Below are positions 43,862 through 52,870 of a DNA stretch of 64,000 nt, in pieces. Every line of letters begins with the position of its first letter. The stretch's first letter is position 1. Source of the DNA: an uncultured Thioclava sp. (lineage in GTDB: Bacteria; Pseudomonadota; Alphaproteobacteria; Rhodobacterales; Rhodobacteraceae); contig NZ_CAJYBT010000014.1 in NCBI RefSeq assembly GCF_913064665.1, positions 1-64,000 on the forward strand, given 5' to 3'. The notes beneath the pieces are model-generated. The model saw only the letters and a list, made by a program, of their open reading frames with translations. It was not told where the DNA came from and did not search any database. The position numbers and the translations under genes were made by a program.

Positions 43862-44563
43862 TCAGATTCCCAGATAGGCTTCGCGGATGCGCGGATCCGC
43901 AATCAACTCGGCGGCGGGGCCGGTCATCGTGATCTGGCCGGTTTCCATGACATAGCCACGATCCGCAATCTTGAGCGCGCCATAGGCGTTTTGTTCCACC
44001 AGCAGGATCGTGACGTCGCGCGCGCGCAGACTTTCCACCACCTCGAAGATTTGCGCAACGATCAGCGGCGCCAACCCCATTGAGGGTTCATCAAGCAACA
44101 GGCAATGCGGCCGCCCCATCAAGGCGCGCGCTATCGCCAGCATCTGCTGTTGCCCGCCGGACAATCCGCCCGCCACCAGATTGCGCTTTTCGCGCAGGAT
44201 CGGGAACATCGCGAAGGCATCTTGCATATCGCGATCGACCCGCTCGTCGGTGAACAGGAACGCCCCCAGCCGCAGGTTTTCCTCAACCGACAGGTTGGTG
44301 AAAATCTGCCGCCCCTCGGGCGATTGCGCCAATCCGCGCCGCAAGCGGCGATAGGCGGGCACCGAGGTCAGCTCATCGCCGCGAAAATGAATGCGACCCG
44401 CACTGACTGGCTGTGTTCCCGACAGGCATTGCAATAGCGTTGTCTTACCCGCGCCATTCGCGCCCACAACAGTCACGATTTCGCCCGAGCGGACCTCAAG
44501 GTCCACGCCGTGCAACACCTCGATCCGCCCATAGGCCGAGCGCACCCCCTCAACTGTCAGCAT
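43862..44563 (-). CDS. ABC transporter ATP-binding protein (LivF-type)
   Basis: A 233-residue ATPase of the branched-chain amino-acid importer class. Walker A is GANGAGKTT (about residue 34), the signature LSGGQQQMLAIARAL (about 132) and Walker B LLLDEPSMGLAP. The start at 44563 follows GAGGAG and lies inside the end of the livG-type gene (overlap of 14 bases). With the next four genes it forms a complete importer. Its place in a phenylacetate cluster suggests an aromatic acid as substrate; that is inference. Confidence 0.9.
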   Translation of the reverse strand: MLTVEGVRSAYGRIEVLHGVDLEVRSGEIVTVVGANGAGKTTLLQCLSGTQPVSAGRIHFRGDELTSVPAYRRLRRGLAQSPEGRQIFTNLSVEENLRLGAFLFTDERVDRDMQDAFAMFPILREKRNLVAGGLSGGQQQMLAIARALMGRPHCLLLDEPSMGLAPLIVAQIFEVVESLRARDVTILLVEQNAYGALKIADRGYVMETGQITMTGPAAELIADPRIREAYLGI

Positions 44564-45335
44564 CGACACTCTCCTCATCTCCCGCGCCCAGATAGGCCGC
44601 GATCACCGCAGGATTTTTCGACACGCTCTCGGGGCTGCCCTCGGCGATCTTTTCACCGTGATCAAGCACGACGATATGGTTCGAGATCCGCATCACCATC
44701 TTCATGTCATGCTCAACCAGCAAGATCGCAATGCCCGACTGCGCCAGTTCCGCGATCAGATGGTCGATCTCTTCGGTCTCGACCGCGTTGCAGCCTGCGG
44801 CGGGCTCATCCAGCAACAAGACACGCGGCTGCATCGCAAGCGCCCGCGCGATCTCAAGCCGTTTGAGCGCGCCGTAAGACAGGTTGCCCGCCAATTCTTC
44901 GGCGGCCTTGTCCAGACGTACCCGTTTAAGAAGCTCTTGGGCCTGTGCGCGCGCAATCTGGGAACGCCGACGCGCGGCGGGCAAGGCCAACAGATCGGCG
45001 ATCAGCGAGCCGCTTTCGCTTTGGTGAAAGCCCACGATCACGTTTTCCAGAACCGTCATTTCCTGAAATATCTGCAGGTTCTGAAACGTGCGGGTCAGCC
45101 CCATGCGCGCAAGGCGATGCGGCTCGGCTGCAGTCACATCCTGCCCGTCAAGGCGCACATGGCCGCTATCGGGCAGATAGACCCCCGAAATCATGTTGAA
45201 CAAGGTCGTTTTTCCAGCGCCATTGGGACCGATGATCGACACGATCTCGCCCGGCTCGGCGGAAAACCCGACATTATCGACCGCACGCAATCCGCCAAAA
45301 CCGATGCCAAGGCCCGATACTTCCAGCAAGCTCAT
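44550..45335 (-). CDS. ABC transporter ATP-binding protein (LivG-type)
   Basis: A 261-residue ATPase of the LivG class with Walker A GPNGAGKTT (about residue 36), the signature region LSYGALKRLEIARAL (about 147; the usual LSGGQ replaced by LSYGA, as common in LivG) and Walker B LLLDEPAAG. The C-terminal extension VLDHGEKIAEGSPE is typical. Its ATG overlaps the livM-type stop by 4 bases. It would pair with the LivF-type subunit to drive uptake. Confidence 0.9.
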   Translation of the reverse strand: MSLLEVSGLGIGFGGLRAVDNVGFSAEPGEIVSIIGPNGAGKTTLFNMISGVYLPDSGHVRLDGQDVTAAEPHRLARMGLTRTFQNLQIFQEMTVLENVIVGFHQSESGSLIADLLALPAARRRSQIARAQAQELLKRVRLDKAAEELAGNLSYGALKRLEIARALAMQPRVLLLDEPAAGCNAVETEEIDHLIAELAQSGIAILLVEHDMKMVMRISNHIVVLDHGEKIAEGSPESVSKNPAVIAAYLGAGDEESVDADS

Positions 45336-46288
45336 TCGCCCCTCCCCTTCAACTTGGCCGCGATCGAGGGCAACAGCCCACGGGGCAGGAAAATCATCAC
45401 AAGGATCATCACCAGCCCCAGCACAAGCTGTTCGTATTCGGCAAAGACCGTCAGCACCTGCGGCAGCAGCGTCAGGATTGCACTCCCCGTCACCGCGCCA
45501 AGGACCGAGCCAACACCCCCCAGAACAGCCATCGTCACCATCTCGATCGAATGCATGAAGCCTGCGATATCGGGGGTGACGAACTGGTTTTGCAGCGCCA
45601 GAAGCGAGCCTGCGACCGATGCATAGACGGCCGAGATAACAAAGGCTTGCAGCTTGAGGCGTGCTACATCAATGCCCACGGTGCGCGCTGCCACCTCAGA
45701 GCCGTGCAGCGCGCGCATGGCGCGCCCGGTGGCGCTTTGGAACAGGTTGAGCGCGATCCAAACGCCGACCAGCATCGCCAGCGCGCTTAGGATATACCAG
45801 AACTCTCCGCTCGACAGCTTCCAGCCCCAGCCGCGCAGGATTTTGCGCAACGCAAGCCCTTGTACCGCCATCCCATCGGGACCGCCGGTCAAGGCGCGCT
45901 CATTGGTCAGCACCATGCTCACAAGGATGCCAAAGCCCAGCGTTGCGACCGCCAGATAATAGCCGCGCAACCGCAAGATCGGCTTGCCGATCAACACCGC
46001 CAGCACCGCAGAGATCACGGCCCCGAGCAGGATCGACAAGGACGGCGGCAGGCCCAGATGCGCGGGCGCAAGCGCACAGGCATAGCCGCCAATGCCCGCA
46101 AACCCAGCATGGCCAAGGCTGATCTGCCCGGCATAGCCGATCAGGATCACAAGCCCGGTCACCGCCAGCCCGTTGACAAAAATCAGCGCCCCGACCCGGT
46201 AATAATAGCCCGAGGGAAAGAACAGCGGCAGCACCGCAACCAGCACCGCAAGCGCCGCCAGTTGCATCCATTTCGAAGACAGTTTCAT
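45332..46288 (-). CDS. ABC transporter permease (LivM-type)
   Basis: A 318-residue inner-membrane permease with about eight to ten hydrophobic helices and the LivM hallmark GYAGQISLGHAGFAGIGGYA near residues 52-71. The EAA-like loop lies in VAARTVGIDVARLKLQAFVISAV. It forms the channel with the LivH-type protein, whose gene is 3 bases upstream. Both ends are tightly packed in the operon. Confidence 0.9.
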   Translation of the reverse strand: MKLSSKWMQLAALAVLVAVLPLFFPSGYYYRVGALIFVNGLAVTGLVILIGYAGQISLGHAGFAGIGGYACALAPAHLGLPPSLSILLGAVISAVLAVLIGKPILRLRGYYLAVATLGFGILVSMVLTNERALTGGPDGMAVQGLALRKILRGWGWKLSSGEFWYILSALAMLVGVWIALNLFQSATGRAMRALHGSEVAARTVGIDVARLKLQAFVISAVYASVAGSLLALQNQFVTPDIAGFMHSIEMVTMAVLGGVGSVLGAVTGSAILTLLPQVLTVFAEYEQLVLGLVMILVMIFLPRGLLPSIAAKLKGRGE

Positions 46289-46291
46289 GGT

Positions 46292-47164
46292 TCAGACCCT
46301 CTCCGTCGTGCTTTTGCCAAACAGGCCCTGAGGCATCACGAACAGCACCGCGAGGATCACGATGAAGGCGACTGCATCCTTGTATTGCGAGCTCAGATAG
46401 CCTGCGGTCAGCGCCTCGAGAAGACCCAGTGAGATGCCCCCCACCAAGGCCCCCTTGGGATTGCCCATTCCGCCCAGCATCGCAGCGGCAAAACCCTTGA
46501 GCGCAAGCCCGACACCTACGTCATAACCCACCAAGGTGATCGGCGTGACCAGCACGCCCGCCAGCGCCCCGATCGCCGCCGAAAGCGCGAAGGACAGCGT
46601 CATGACCCAGCCGGTATTGATCCCCACAAGCTGCGCGGCAAGGCGATTATTTGCGGTGGCCAGCACTGCTTTGCCCGTCAGCGTCTTGGTGAAGAACAGC
46701 CATAGACCGATGAAAACAAGCACCGCGCCACCAATCACCCACAGGCTTTGCGGCACGATTGTCGCGCCAAAGATGTGGATCGGTTGATCGCCGGAAAAGG
46801 ACGGAAAGCGGTGCAACTGTTTGTCAAAAATCAGCTGCGCCGCGCCACGGATAAAGATCGAGGCGCCGATGGTGATGATGATGAGCGACACCACGGGTGC
46901 GCCGCGCGCGGGTTCCAGCGCAAGCTTGTTCAGCGCGACCCCGACCAGCGATGTGATCGCAATCGCGAGAACAGCCGCGAGGGGCAAGGGCAGCCCCGCC
47001 TGATAGGTGAAAACCGTGATCATCCCGCCCAGCATGACGAATTCGCCCTGGGCGAAATTCACCACGTCGGAGGCATTGTAGATGATCGTAAACCCAAGCG
47101 CGACCAGCGCATAAACCGCGCCAACCGTCACGCCGGACAGCAGGAATTGCAACAAGGCGTCCAT
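46292..47164 (-). CDS. ABC transporter permease (LivH-type)
   Basis: A 290-residue inner-membrane permease of the LivH type with about eight helices. It starts with a typical LLQFLLSGVTVGAVYALVAL helix and has NASDVVNFAQGEFVMLGG near residue 30-47, the family hallmark. The C-terminal GLLEALTAGYLSSQYKDAV is also usual. A GGAGACG site precedes the ATG. It is separated from the binding-protein gene by 76 bases holding a strong stem-loop. Confidence 0.9.
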   Translation of the reverse strand: MDALLQFLLSGVTVGAVYALVALGFTIIYNASDVVNFAQGEFVMLGGMITVFTYQAGLPLPLAAVLAIAITSLVGVALNKLALEPARGAPVVSLIIITIGASIFIRGAAQLIFDKQLHRFPSFSGDQPIHIFGATIVPQSLWVIGGAVLVFIGLWLFFTKTLTGKAVLATANNRLAAQLVGINTGWVMTLSFALSAAIGALAGVLVTPITLVGYDVGVGLALKGFAAAMLGGMGNPKGALVGGISLGLLEALTAGYLSSQYKDAVAFIVILAVLFVMPQGLFGKSTTERV

Positions 47165-47192
47165 GAACGTCTCCGATGAAGTCTAGTCCTGT

Positions 47193-47218
47193 CCGGGGCG
47201 ATCGCGAAACCGCCCCGG
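47193..47218 (-). other. Intercistronic stem-loop after the Liv binding-protein gene
   Basis: CCGGGGCG and CGCCCCGG form an 8-base GC stem with a 10-base loop in the gap between the binding-protein gene and livH-type. There is no T run. It probably stabilises the upstream message or partly stops transcription so that more binding protein than permease is made. The deoxyribose operon has the same arrangement at 9228-9252. Confidence 0.55.
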
Positions 47219-47240
47219 CCTCAGGAACCTGGCCTGGGGA

Positions 47241-48377
47241 TTAGTCGATCAGCGTCCAGCCGCCATCGCGGATTTCAAGCATCTTGAAGGCCGACAGATC
47301 GAGACCAAGGTGATCCTCGGGCGAGAAGCTATAGATGCCCGTGGTGCCGACATAGCCTTGCGTGGCCTCCAGCGCGTCGCGAATGGCCGCGGGATCGCTA
47401 CCGCCCGTCTTCATCGCATTGGTCATCAAATCGACAGCGTCATGAGCATAGCCCCCGAATGTCGAGACCGTCTCGCCGTATTTCGCCTCATAGGCGGTCT
47501 TGTAGGCCGTCACGACAGGCTTTTGCGGATCGCTATCGGGCAGGATCGCAGCCACCAGCAGCGCGGTGCCCGGCAGGCGCACACCTTCGGCTGCTGCAGC
47601 CCCTGCCAGCTCGATGAACCCATCTGACGCAACCCCATGGCTTTCATAAAGCGGCAGATCAATGCCAAGCTGGGCCTTGTTGCGCGTTACGATGGCCGGG
47701 CCTTGACCGAAACCGGGATTAAGAATGGCCTGAACGCCGTCCGTATTGCGGATCTTGGTCAGCTGCGGGGTCATATCGGCATCTTGAGGACCGTAGGTCT
47801 CATCCGAGAGGATCTCGATTGCGTATTTCGGCGCAACATCCTTGCACTGCGCCTGCATCGAGGCACCAAACCCGTCCGTCCCCGAGATCATGCCAATCTT
47901 GGTGATCCCCTTTTGCTGCATATCGCTGAAAATCTTTTCACAGGCCATGCGATCGGTATGGGGCGTCTTGAACACCCATTTATGCACCGGATCGATGATC
48001 TGAATGGCACCCGCCAGCGAGATAAACGGAACTTCTGCATCCTCGGCAACCGACAGGATCGACATCGTCGTGCCGGTGGTCGAGCCGCCGATGATTGCGA
48101 CAACCTCGTCATCCTCGACCAGACGCGTGGCAAAGGTGCGCGCCTTGTTCGGATCGCCGCCATCGTCATACAGCACCAGATCAATCTTCTCGCCGTTGAT
48201 CCCGCCAGCTTCGTTGATTTGCTCGACCATCATTTCGATGGTCTTGGCCTCTGGATCGCCCAAGAAGGCGGCCGGGCCCGAAGCCGACAGGCTTGCCCCC
48301 AGCTTGATATCTGCCATCGCTGCAGTGGTTCCCAACACCACAAGTGCGCTTACAGCCGTTGTCATTAACAGTTTCAT
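47241..48377 (-). CDS. Periplasmic binding protein (LivK-type)
   Basis: A 378-residue periplasmic receptor with a clear signal peptide (residues 1 to about 22, ending TTAAMA). The mature part begins DIKLGASLSASGPAAFLG and has the type-1 fold of the LivJ/LivK family, including IIGGSTTGTTMSI near 95. The start at 48377 follows GGGAGG. It lies 52 bases after paaN in the same direction, so it is probably expressed with the phenylacetate genes. The ligand is likely phenylacetate or a related acid but could be an amino acid. Confidence 0.9.
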   Translation of the reverse strand: MKLLMTTAVSALVVLGTTAAMADIKLGASLSASGPAAFLGDPEAKTIEMMVEQINEAGGINGEKIDLVLYDDGGDPNKARTFATRLVEDDEVVAIIGGSTTGTTMSILSVAEDAEVPFISLAGAIQIIDPVHKWVFKTPHTDRMACEKIFSDMQQKGITKIGMISGTDGFGASMQAQCKDVAPKYAIEILSDETYGPQDADMTPQLTKIRNTDGVQAILNPGFGQGPAIVTRNKAQLGIDLPLYESHGVASDGFIELAGAAAAEGVRLPGTALLVAAILPDSDPQKPVVTAYKTAYEAKYGETVSTFGGYAHDAVDLMTNAMKTGGSDPAAIRDALEATQGYVGTTGIYSFSPEDHLGLDLSAFKMLEIRDGGWTLID

Positions 48378-48429
48378 AGATAGTCCTCCCATACTCTCCA
48401 AAACCAAAGCTTGCCGTTGGCGTCTCTCC

Positions 48430-50082
48430 TTATGCCGCTTTCGGCCAGCGGATCATCACGCGCCGGAACCGGGACGCGACGAAGGCGGTGTCAGTCAGGC
48501 TGGCATTTCCGGCCGGATTGGCTCCGGTGACGTGGAAATCGGAAAATGCAGCGGACTGATTGACATAGATATTGCCGGTCAGATTGACCGACAGATTGAC
48601 CCCGGCTGCGGCAAAGGCCATCGCGGCCTGCTCGATCAAGTCCGGGTCATTGGCGTAAAGCGCGGCTGTGATTGCGCCTTTGCGCGCGGCAATGCCTGAG
48701 GCACGCGCAATCGCATCTTGCGCATCCTCGCAGGGGATTACAAAGCTCACCGGGCCAAAACATTCGTCGTCTTGCAGGCCCGACCCCGCCCCATCCACCA
48801 CCACCAAAAGCGGCGTAGCCGAGCGCCCTGCCCCAGTCTCGCCGCTCTCGCGCACCACCTGCCCCGCGTGACGCGCCGACGCGATACGTTCCAGCGTCGC
48901 GGGGTTCACGATAGTGCCGCAAATTGCCGAGGCGCTTTGGGGATCTGCCAACAAGGCGTCGATCGCCGCCACGATCCCGGCGACCACCGCGTCAAAGCTT
49001 TTGTGGCCCTCGGAGGTCTGAATGCCACCGCGCGGGATGTAGATGTTTTGCGGCGCGGTGCACATCTGCCCCGAATACAGCGACAGCGAGAAGGCCAGAT
49101 TGGCGCACATCCCCGCGAAATCGTCCGTGCCGGTGATCGTGACCGAATTCACGCCAGTTTCTTCTGTGAAAACAAGCGCCTGACCGGCATTGGCGCGCAA
49201 CCAATCCGCAAAGCTGGATGAGCCCGTGTAGTCGATGATCGCCACGGCCGGGTCGGTCGCAAGCTCCTTGGTGATTTCGGCACCCGGCGCGTCAACGGCC
49301 AGCAGCACTGCGTCTTGCGGCAAACCGGCCTCGGCGAACACCTCACGCAGGACCTTGACCGTCAGCGCCAGCGGCAAGATCGCGTGCGGGTGCGGCTTTA
49401 CGATCACCGTGTTTCCTGTGGCGAGACTGGCAAACACACCCGAATAGCTGTTCCACGTCGGGAAGGTATTGCACCCGATCGCCAAAGCCACGCCGCGCGG
49501 CACCAGATGCCAGCGCTTTTCGATCACCAGCGGGTCGGATTTGCCCTGCGGCTTCTCCCAGACCGCCGTTTGCGCCGTTGCCGTCATCTCGATCCAGGCG
49601 GCTGCGATTGCCTCAAACCCACGATCCTGCGCATGCGGGCCACCGGCCTGAAACGCCATCGGAAAAGCCTGCCCCGTGGCGTGCATCGTCGCCTCGCCGA
49701 TCAGGAATGACATCTGGTTCAGCCGGATCAGGGCCTCGATCAACGCCCCAACGCGCGCCTGCACCGAGGCTTTGCCCCACTGCGCCCCCGCCGCCTGCGA
49801 TGCCGCGATCAGCGCGGCCGGAGGCGCCGCAGGATAGCTGATTGCCACATCCTGCCCCCAAGGGGACTGCTCTGCCCCAAGGCGTGCGGTCTCGGGATGG
49901 CCGGGCAGCATGAACGCGCCGCCAAGCAGCGCCTCATAGGCCGCATGGCCGTCCCGGCGCGCATCGGCCCCGTAAATTTTTGTGCTAGGCGTTTCGGGAA
50001 AAGGCGTCCAGAATTCACGCGCGCGCCACGCATGAACTGCACGATCCAGCAAGTCGCGATGGCGATCAAAGAAATCCGTCAT
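48430..50082 (-). CDS. paaN: Phenylacetic acid degradation protein PaaN
   Basis: A 550-residue aldehyde-dehydrogenase-fold protein of the PaaN family. The N-terminal extension MTDFFDRHRDLLDRAVHAW and the segment WEKPQGKSDPLVIEKRWHLV are family-like. The region around the usual catalytic Cys reads YSGQMCTAPQNIYIPRGG (Cys near residue 345), so activity is possible. PaaN is thought to act in ring-cleavage-aldehyde oxidation, parallel to PaaZ. It is the first gene of the leftward paa-transport operon; GGGAGGAG precedes the ATG and the regulator site is at 50117. Confidence 0.9.
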   Translation of the reverse strand: MTDFFDRHRDLLDRAVHAWRAREFWTPFPETPSTKIYGADARRDGHAAYEALLGGAFMLPGHPETARLGAEQSPWGQDVAISYPAAPPAALIAASQAAGAQWGKASVQARVGALIEALIRLNQMSFLIGEATMHATGQAFPMAFQAGGPHAQDRGFEAIAAAWIEMTATAQTAVWEKPQGKSDPLVIEKRWHLVPRGVALAIGCNTFPTWNSYSGVFASLATGNTVIVKPHPHAILPLALTVKVLREVFAEAGLPQDAVLLAVDAPGAEITKELATDPAVAIIDYTGSSSFADWLRANAGQALVFTEETGVNSVTITGTDDFAGMCANLAFSLSLYSGQMCTAPQNIYIPRGGIQTSEGHKSFDAVVAGIVAAIDALLADPQSASAICGTIVNPATLERIASARHAGQVVRESGETGAGRSATPLLVVVDGAGSGLQDDECFGPVSFVIPCEDAQDAIARASGIAARKGAITAALYANDPDLIEQAAMAFAAAGVNLSVNLTGNIYVNQSAAFSDFHVTGANPAGNASLTDTAFVASRFRRVMIRWPKAA

Positions 50083-50116
50083 GTCTCCTCCCAGAGTTCG
50101 ATTCGTATCATTGACC

Positions 50117-50128
50117 GACCGGACGGTT
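50117..50128. promoter_or_regulatory. Candidate PaaR site, paaN/paaG divergent promoter
   Basis: GACCGGACGGTT, a GACCG-N2-CGGTC-type palindrome with one mismatch, in the 95-base gap between the divergent paaN and paaG genes. A TTGACC that could serve as the -35 for paaG ends immediately before it (50111-50116). Similar sites lie upstream of the TetR gene (52784) and of paaJ (61334). Confidence 0.6.
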
Positions 50129-50177
50129 TATGCAACTATTTGTTTGAGGGGCTCGAAAAAGAGCCAGGGAGACAGAC

Positions 50178-50972
50178 ATGACATCATCACAAACTTTGCT
50201 TTCCTTTCAGGAGGCTGGCGTCCTGAAGCTGACGCTCAACCGCCCGGAAAAGTTGAACTCTTTTAACGAAGAGATGCATCTCGCCCTGCGCGGCGAACTG
50301 GAACGCGCCCGCGACGATGACGCGATTCGCGCGGTGCTTCTGACCGGGGCCGGACGAGGGTTTTGCGCAGGCCAAGATCTGGGCGACCGCGATCCGCGCA
50401 AGGGTGGTCCCAAGCCCGATCTGGGCGCGACCATCGAGACGTTTTACAACCCGCTCCTGCGGCTGATCCGCAGCCTTGAAAAGCCAGTCATTTGCGCCGT
50501 CAACGGCGTGGCGGCGGGGGCTGGCGCGAATATTGCCTTTGCCTGCGACATCGTTCTTGCCGCGCAATCGGCGAAATTCATTCAGGCGTTTTCCAAGATC
50601 GGGTTGATCCCGGATGCCGGTGGAAGCTGGTCTCTGGCGCGCATTCTGGGCGAGCCGCGCGCCAAGGCCCTCACCCTTCTGGCCGAGCCCCTGCCCGCGC
50701 AGACGGCAGCTGACTGGGGGTTGATCTGGCGCGCCGTAGAGGATGACGCGCTCCAAGCCGAAGCCTTGGCCATTGCAAGCAAACTCGCAGCCGGTCCGAC
50801 CACAGGTCTGGGCCTGACCAAGCGTCTTATTCAGGAGGCCGCGACAAGCGATCTCGACACGCATCTCGATCGGGAACGCGACTGCCAGCGCGAAGCCGGG
50901 TTCACCGACGATTATGCCGAAGGCGTCACCGCCTTTCTGGAGAAACGTTCCGCAAATTTCACGGGGCACTGA
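50178..50972 (+). CDS. paaG: Epoxyphenylacetyl-CoA isomerase
   Basis: A 264-residue crotonase-fold protein that converts ring-1,2-epoxyphenylacetyl-CoA to the oxepin. It has the CoA-binding and oxyanion segments GRGFCAGQDLGDRD (about 57-70) and NGVAAGAGANIAFACD (about 105-120), and FSKIGLIPDAGGSW with the Asp typical of PaaG. It is the first gene of the rightward unit, 2 bases from paaI. A GGGAGAC site precedes the ATG. A small GGCTC/GAGCC hairpin lies in its 5' leader. Confidence 0.92.
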   Translation: MTSSQTLLSFQEAGVLKLTLNRPEKLNSFNEEMHLALRGELERARDDDAIRAVLLTGAGRGFCAGQDLGDRDPRKGGPKPDLGATIETFYNPLLRLIRSLEKPVICAVNGVAAGAGANIAFACDIVLAAQSAKFIQAFSKIGLIPDAGGSWSLARILGEPRAKALTLLAEPLPAQTAADWGLIWRAVEDDALQAEALAIASKLAAGPTTGLGLTKRLIQEAATSDLDTHLDRERDCQREAGFTDDYAEGVTAFLEKRSANFTGH

Positions 50973-50974
50973 TC

Positions 50975-51451
50975 ATGGCCAAAGATATGAAACCGCTGAC
51001 GGATATGACACCGCAAGAGCTGGCCGAGGCCTGCGCCGCCGCGATGTGGAACGACGATTCCGCCTCGCAACGCCTCGATATGGAGCTGCGCCACATCGCA
51101 CCGGGCGCCGCCACTTTGGCGATGACGATCACCAACGCCATGACCAACGGGCACGGAACGGCGCATGGCGGCTATATTTTTACGCTGGCCGACAGCGCCT
51201 TTGCCTTCGCTTGCAACACCTACAATCAGGTCACTGTCGCGCAGCATTGCTCGATCACCTACATCGCGCCGGGGGCGAGCGGTGATCAGTTGATCGCCAC
51301 CGCGAAGGAGGTGTCGCGGCGCGGGCGCTCGGGCATCTATGACGTGCATATCGCGCGCGCGGACGGGACCTTGATCGCAGAATTCCGCGGCCATTCGCGC
51401 AGCTTGGGCACACCGCATCTGTCGGATGAAACGCCGACAAAAGACGTATGA
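50975..51451 (+). CDS. paaI: Hydroxyphenylacetyl-CoA thioesterase
   Basis: A 158-residue hotdog thioesterase. The catalytic motif NGHGTAHGGYIFTLADSAFA (about residues 51-70) is exactly that of PaaI, in which Asp and neighbouring residues hydrolyse the thioester. It clears dead-end CoA esters when the ring-oxidation pathway stalls. It sits 2 bases after paaG and 18 bases before paaK, and is clearly in the same operon. Confidence 0.93.
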   Translation: MAKDMKPLTDMTPQELAEACAAAMWNDDSASQRLDMELRHIAPGAATLAMTITNAMTNGHGTAHGGYIFTLADSAFAFACNTYNQVTVAQHCSITYIAPGASGDQLIATAKEVSRRGRSGIYDVHIARADGTLIAEFRGHSRSLGTPHLSDETPTKDV

Positions 51452-51469
51452 TTTTTGGGAGGAAACCAG

Positions 51470-52780
51470 ATGATCAACCTAAAACCCAGCAAAGATATGC
51501 TCGATCCGATCGAGACCGCCTCGCGTGACGAAATCTCCGCGCTGCAGTTTCACCGGATGCGGCGCTCGCTGACCCATGCCTATGAAAACTCGCCCTTCTA
51601 TCGCAAACGCTTTGACGAGCACGGCGCACATCCCGAAGACCTCAAAACACTGTCCGATCTGTCGAAATTCCCCTTCACCTACAAGCAGGATCTGCGCGAC
51701 AACTACCCGTTCGACATGTTCGCCGTTCCGCGCAAAAGTCTGGTGCGCGTGCATGGGTCGTCGGGCACGACCGGCAAACCCACGGTGGTCGGCTATACCA
51801 AGGGCGATATCGATGTCTGGGCCGATGTGGTCGCGCGTTCGATCCGCGCTTCGGGCGGGCGGCCCGGCGATATCTGCCACATCGCCTATGGCTACGGGCT
51901 GTTCACGGGCGGGCTTGGGGCCCATTACGGCGCGGAACGTCTGGGCTGCACGGTTGTGCCAATCTCGGGCGGGATGACAGAGCGTCAGGTCACGTTGATG
52001 CAGGATTTCAAGCCCGACATCATCATGGTGACCCCGTCCTATATGCTGTCGATCCTTGATGAATTCCGCCGTCAGGGGATCGACCCGCGCGAAAGCTCTC
52101 TCAAGGTCGGCATTTTTGGCGCCGAGCCTTGGACCAACAAGATGCGCGAAGAGATCGAGCAGGCCTTCGACATGCATGCCGTTGATATTTATGGGCTATC
52201 CGAAGTGATGGGGCCGGGTGTTGCGAATGAATGTGTCGAGACCAAAGACGGGCTGCATGTCTGGGAGGATCACTTCTACCCCGAAATCATCGACCCCGTC
52301 ACCGGCGAGGTTCTGCCCGACGGCGAGATGGGCGAGTTGGTCTTTACCACGCTCACCAAGGAAGGTCTGCCGATGGTGCGCTATCGCACCCGCGATCTGA
52401 CGCGCCTATTGCCCGGCACTGCGCGCTCAATGCGGCGGATCGAAAAGATCACCGGGCGCAGCGACGACATGATGATCCTGCGCGGCGTCAACGTCTTCCC
52501 GACACAGATCGAAGAGCAAATCCTGAAAGTCAAAGGGCTTGCGCCGCATTTCCAGATTGAACTGGTGCGCGCGGGTCGGATGGATGCGATGATCGTGCAT
52601 GTCGAAGCCACGCCCGAACGCGCCTCAGCTGACGCCCGGTCTGCGGCGTCCAAAGAGCTTGCTCATCACATCAAATCGGTGGTTGGCGTTTCGTCCAAAA
52701 TCGAGGTGCACGATCCCGGACAGATCGCGCGCTCTGAGGGCAAAGCCAAACGTGTGGTCGACAATCGCCCCAAAGAATAA
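51470..52780 (+). CDS. paaK: Phenylacetate-CoA ligase
   Basis: A 436-residue AMP-forming ligase that activates phenylacetate with CoA and ATP. The nucleotide motif is GSSGTTGKPTVVGYT (about residues 99-113), followed by SEVMGPGVANEC (about 245) and YRTRDLTRLLPG near 305. The C-terminal small domain is present. The start at 51470 follows GGGAGGAAA. It completes the rightward paaG-paaI-paaK unit and supplies phenylacetyl-CoA to PaaABCDE. Confidence 0.94.
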   Translation: MINLKPSKDMLDPIETASRDEISALQFHRMRRSLTHAYENSPFYRKRFDEHGAHPEDLKTLSDLSKFPFTYKQDLRDNYPFDMFAVPRKSLVRVHGSSGTTGKPTVVGYTKGDIDVWADVVARSIRASGGRPGDICHIAYGYGLFTGGLGAHYGAERLGCTVVPISGGMTERQVTLMQDFKPDIIMVTPSYMLSILDEFRRQGIDPRESSLKVGIFGAEPWTNKMREEIEQAFDMHAVDIYGLSEVMGPGVANECVETKDGLHVWEDHFYPEIIDPVTGEVLPDGEMGELVFTTLTKEGLPMVRYRTRDLTRLLPGTARSMRRIEKITGRSDDMMILRGVNVFPTQIEEQILKVKGLAPHFQIELVRAGRMDAMIVHVEATPERASADARSAASKELAHHIKSVVGVSSKIEVHDPGQIARSEGKAKRVVDNRPKE

Positions 52781-52783
52781 CCC

Positions 52784-52795
52784 GACCGACTGGTC
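52784..52795. promoter_or_regulatory. Candidate PaaR site upstream of the TetR gene
   Basis: GACCGACTGGTC, one mismatch from the GACCG-N2-CGGTC palindrome, lies 3 bases after the paaK stop and about 75 bases before the TetR-family start. It implies autoregulation of the repressor. Confidence 0.55.
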
Positions 52796-52818
52796 AATCA
52801 CATACTCACTAGTCTATA

Positions 52819-52838
52819 GGGGGCAAACTTGCCCCCTT
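52819..52838 (+). terminator. Stem-loop between paaK and the TetR gene
   Basis: GGGGGCAA and TTGCCCCC pair with two bases between them (effectively a four-base loop), followed by only TT. It may end the paaG-paaI-paaK message or be a leader hairpin of the regulator gene. The short T run makes it a weak intrinsic terminator. Confidence 0.4.
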
Positions 52839-52870
52839 CAGCATTCAGGCCCATCAGGAGGCTGACCCCC

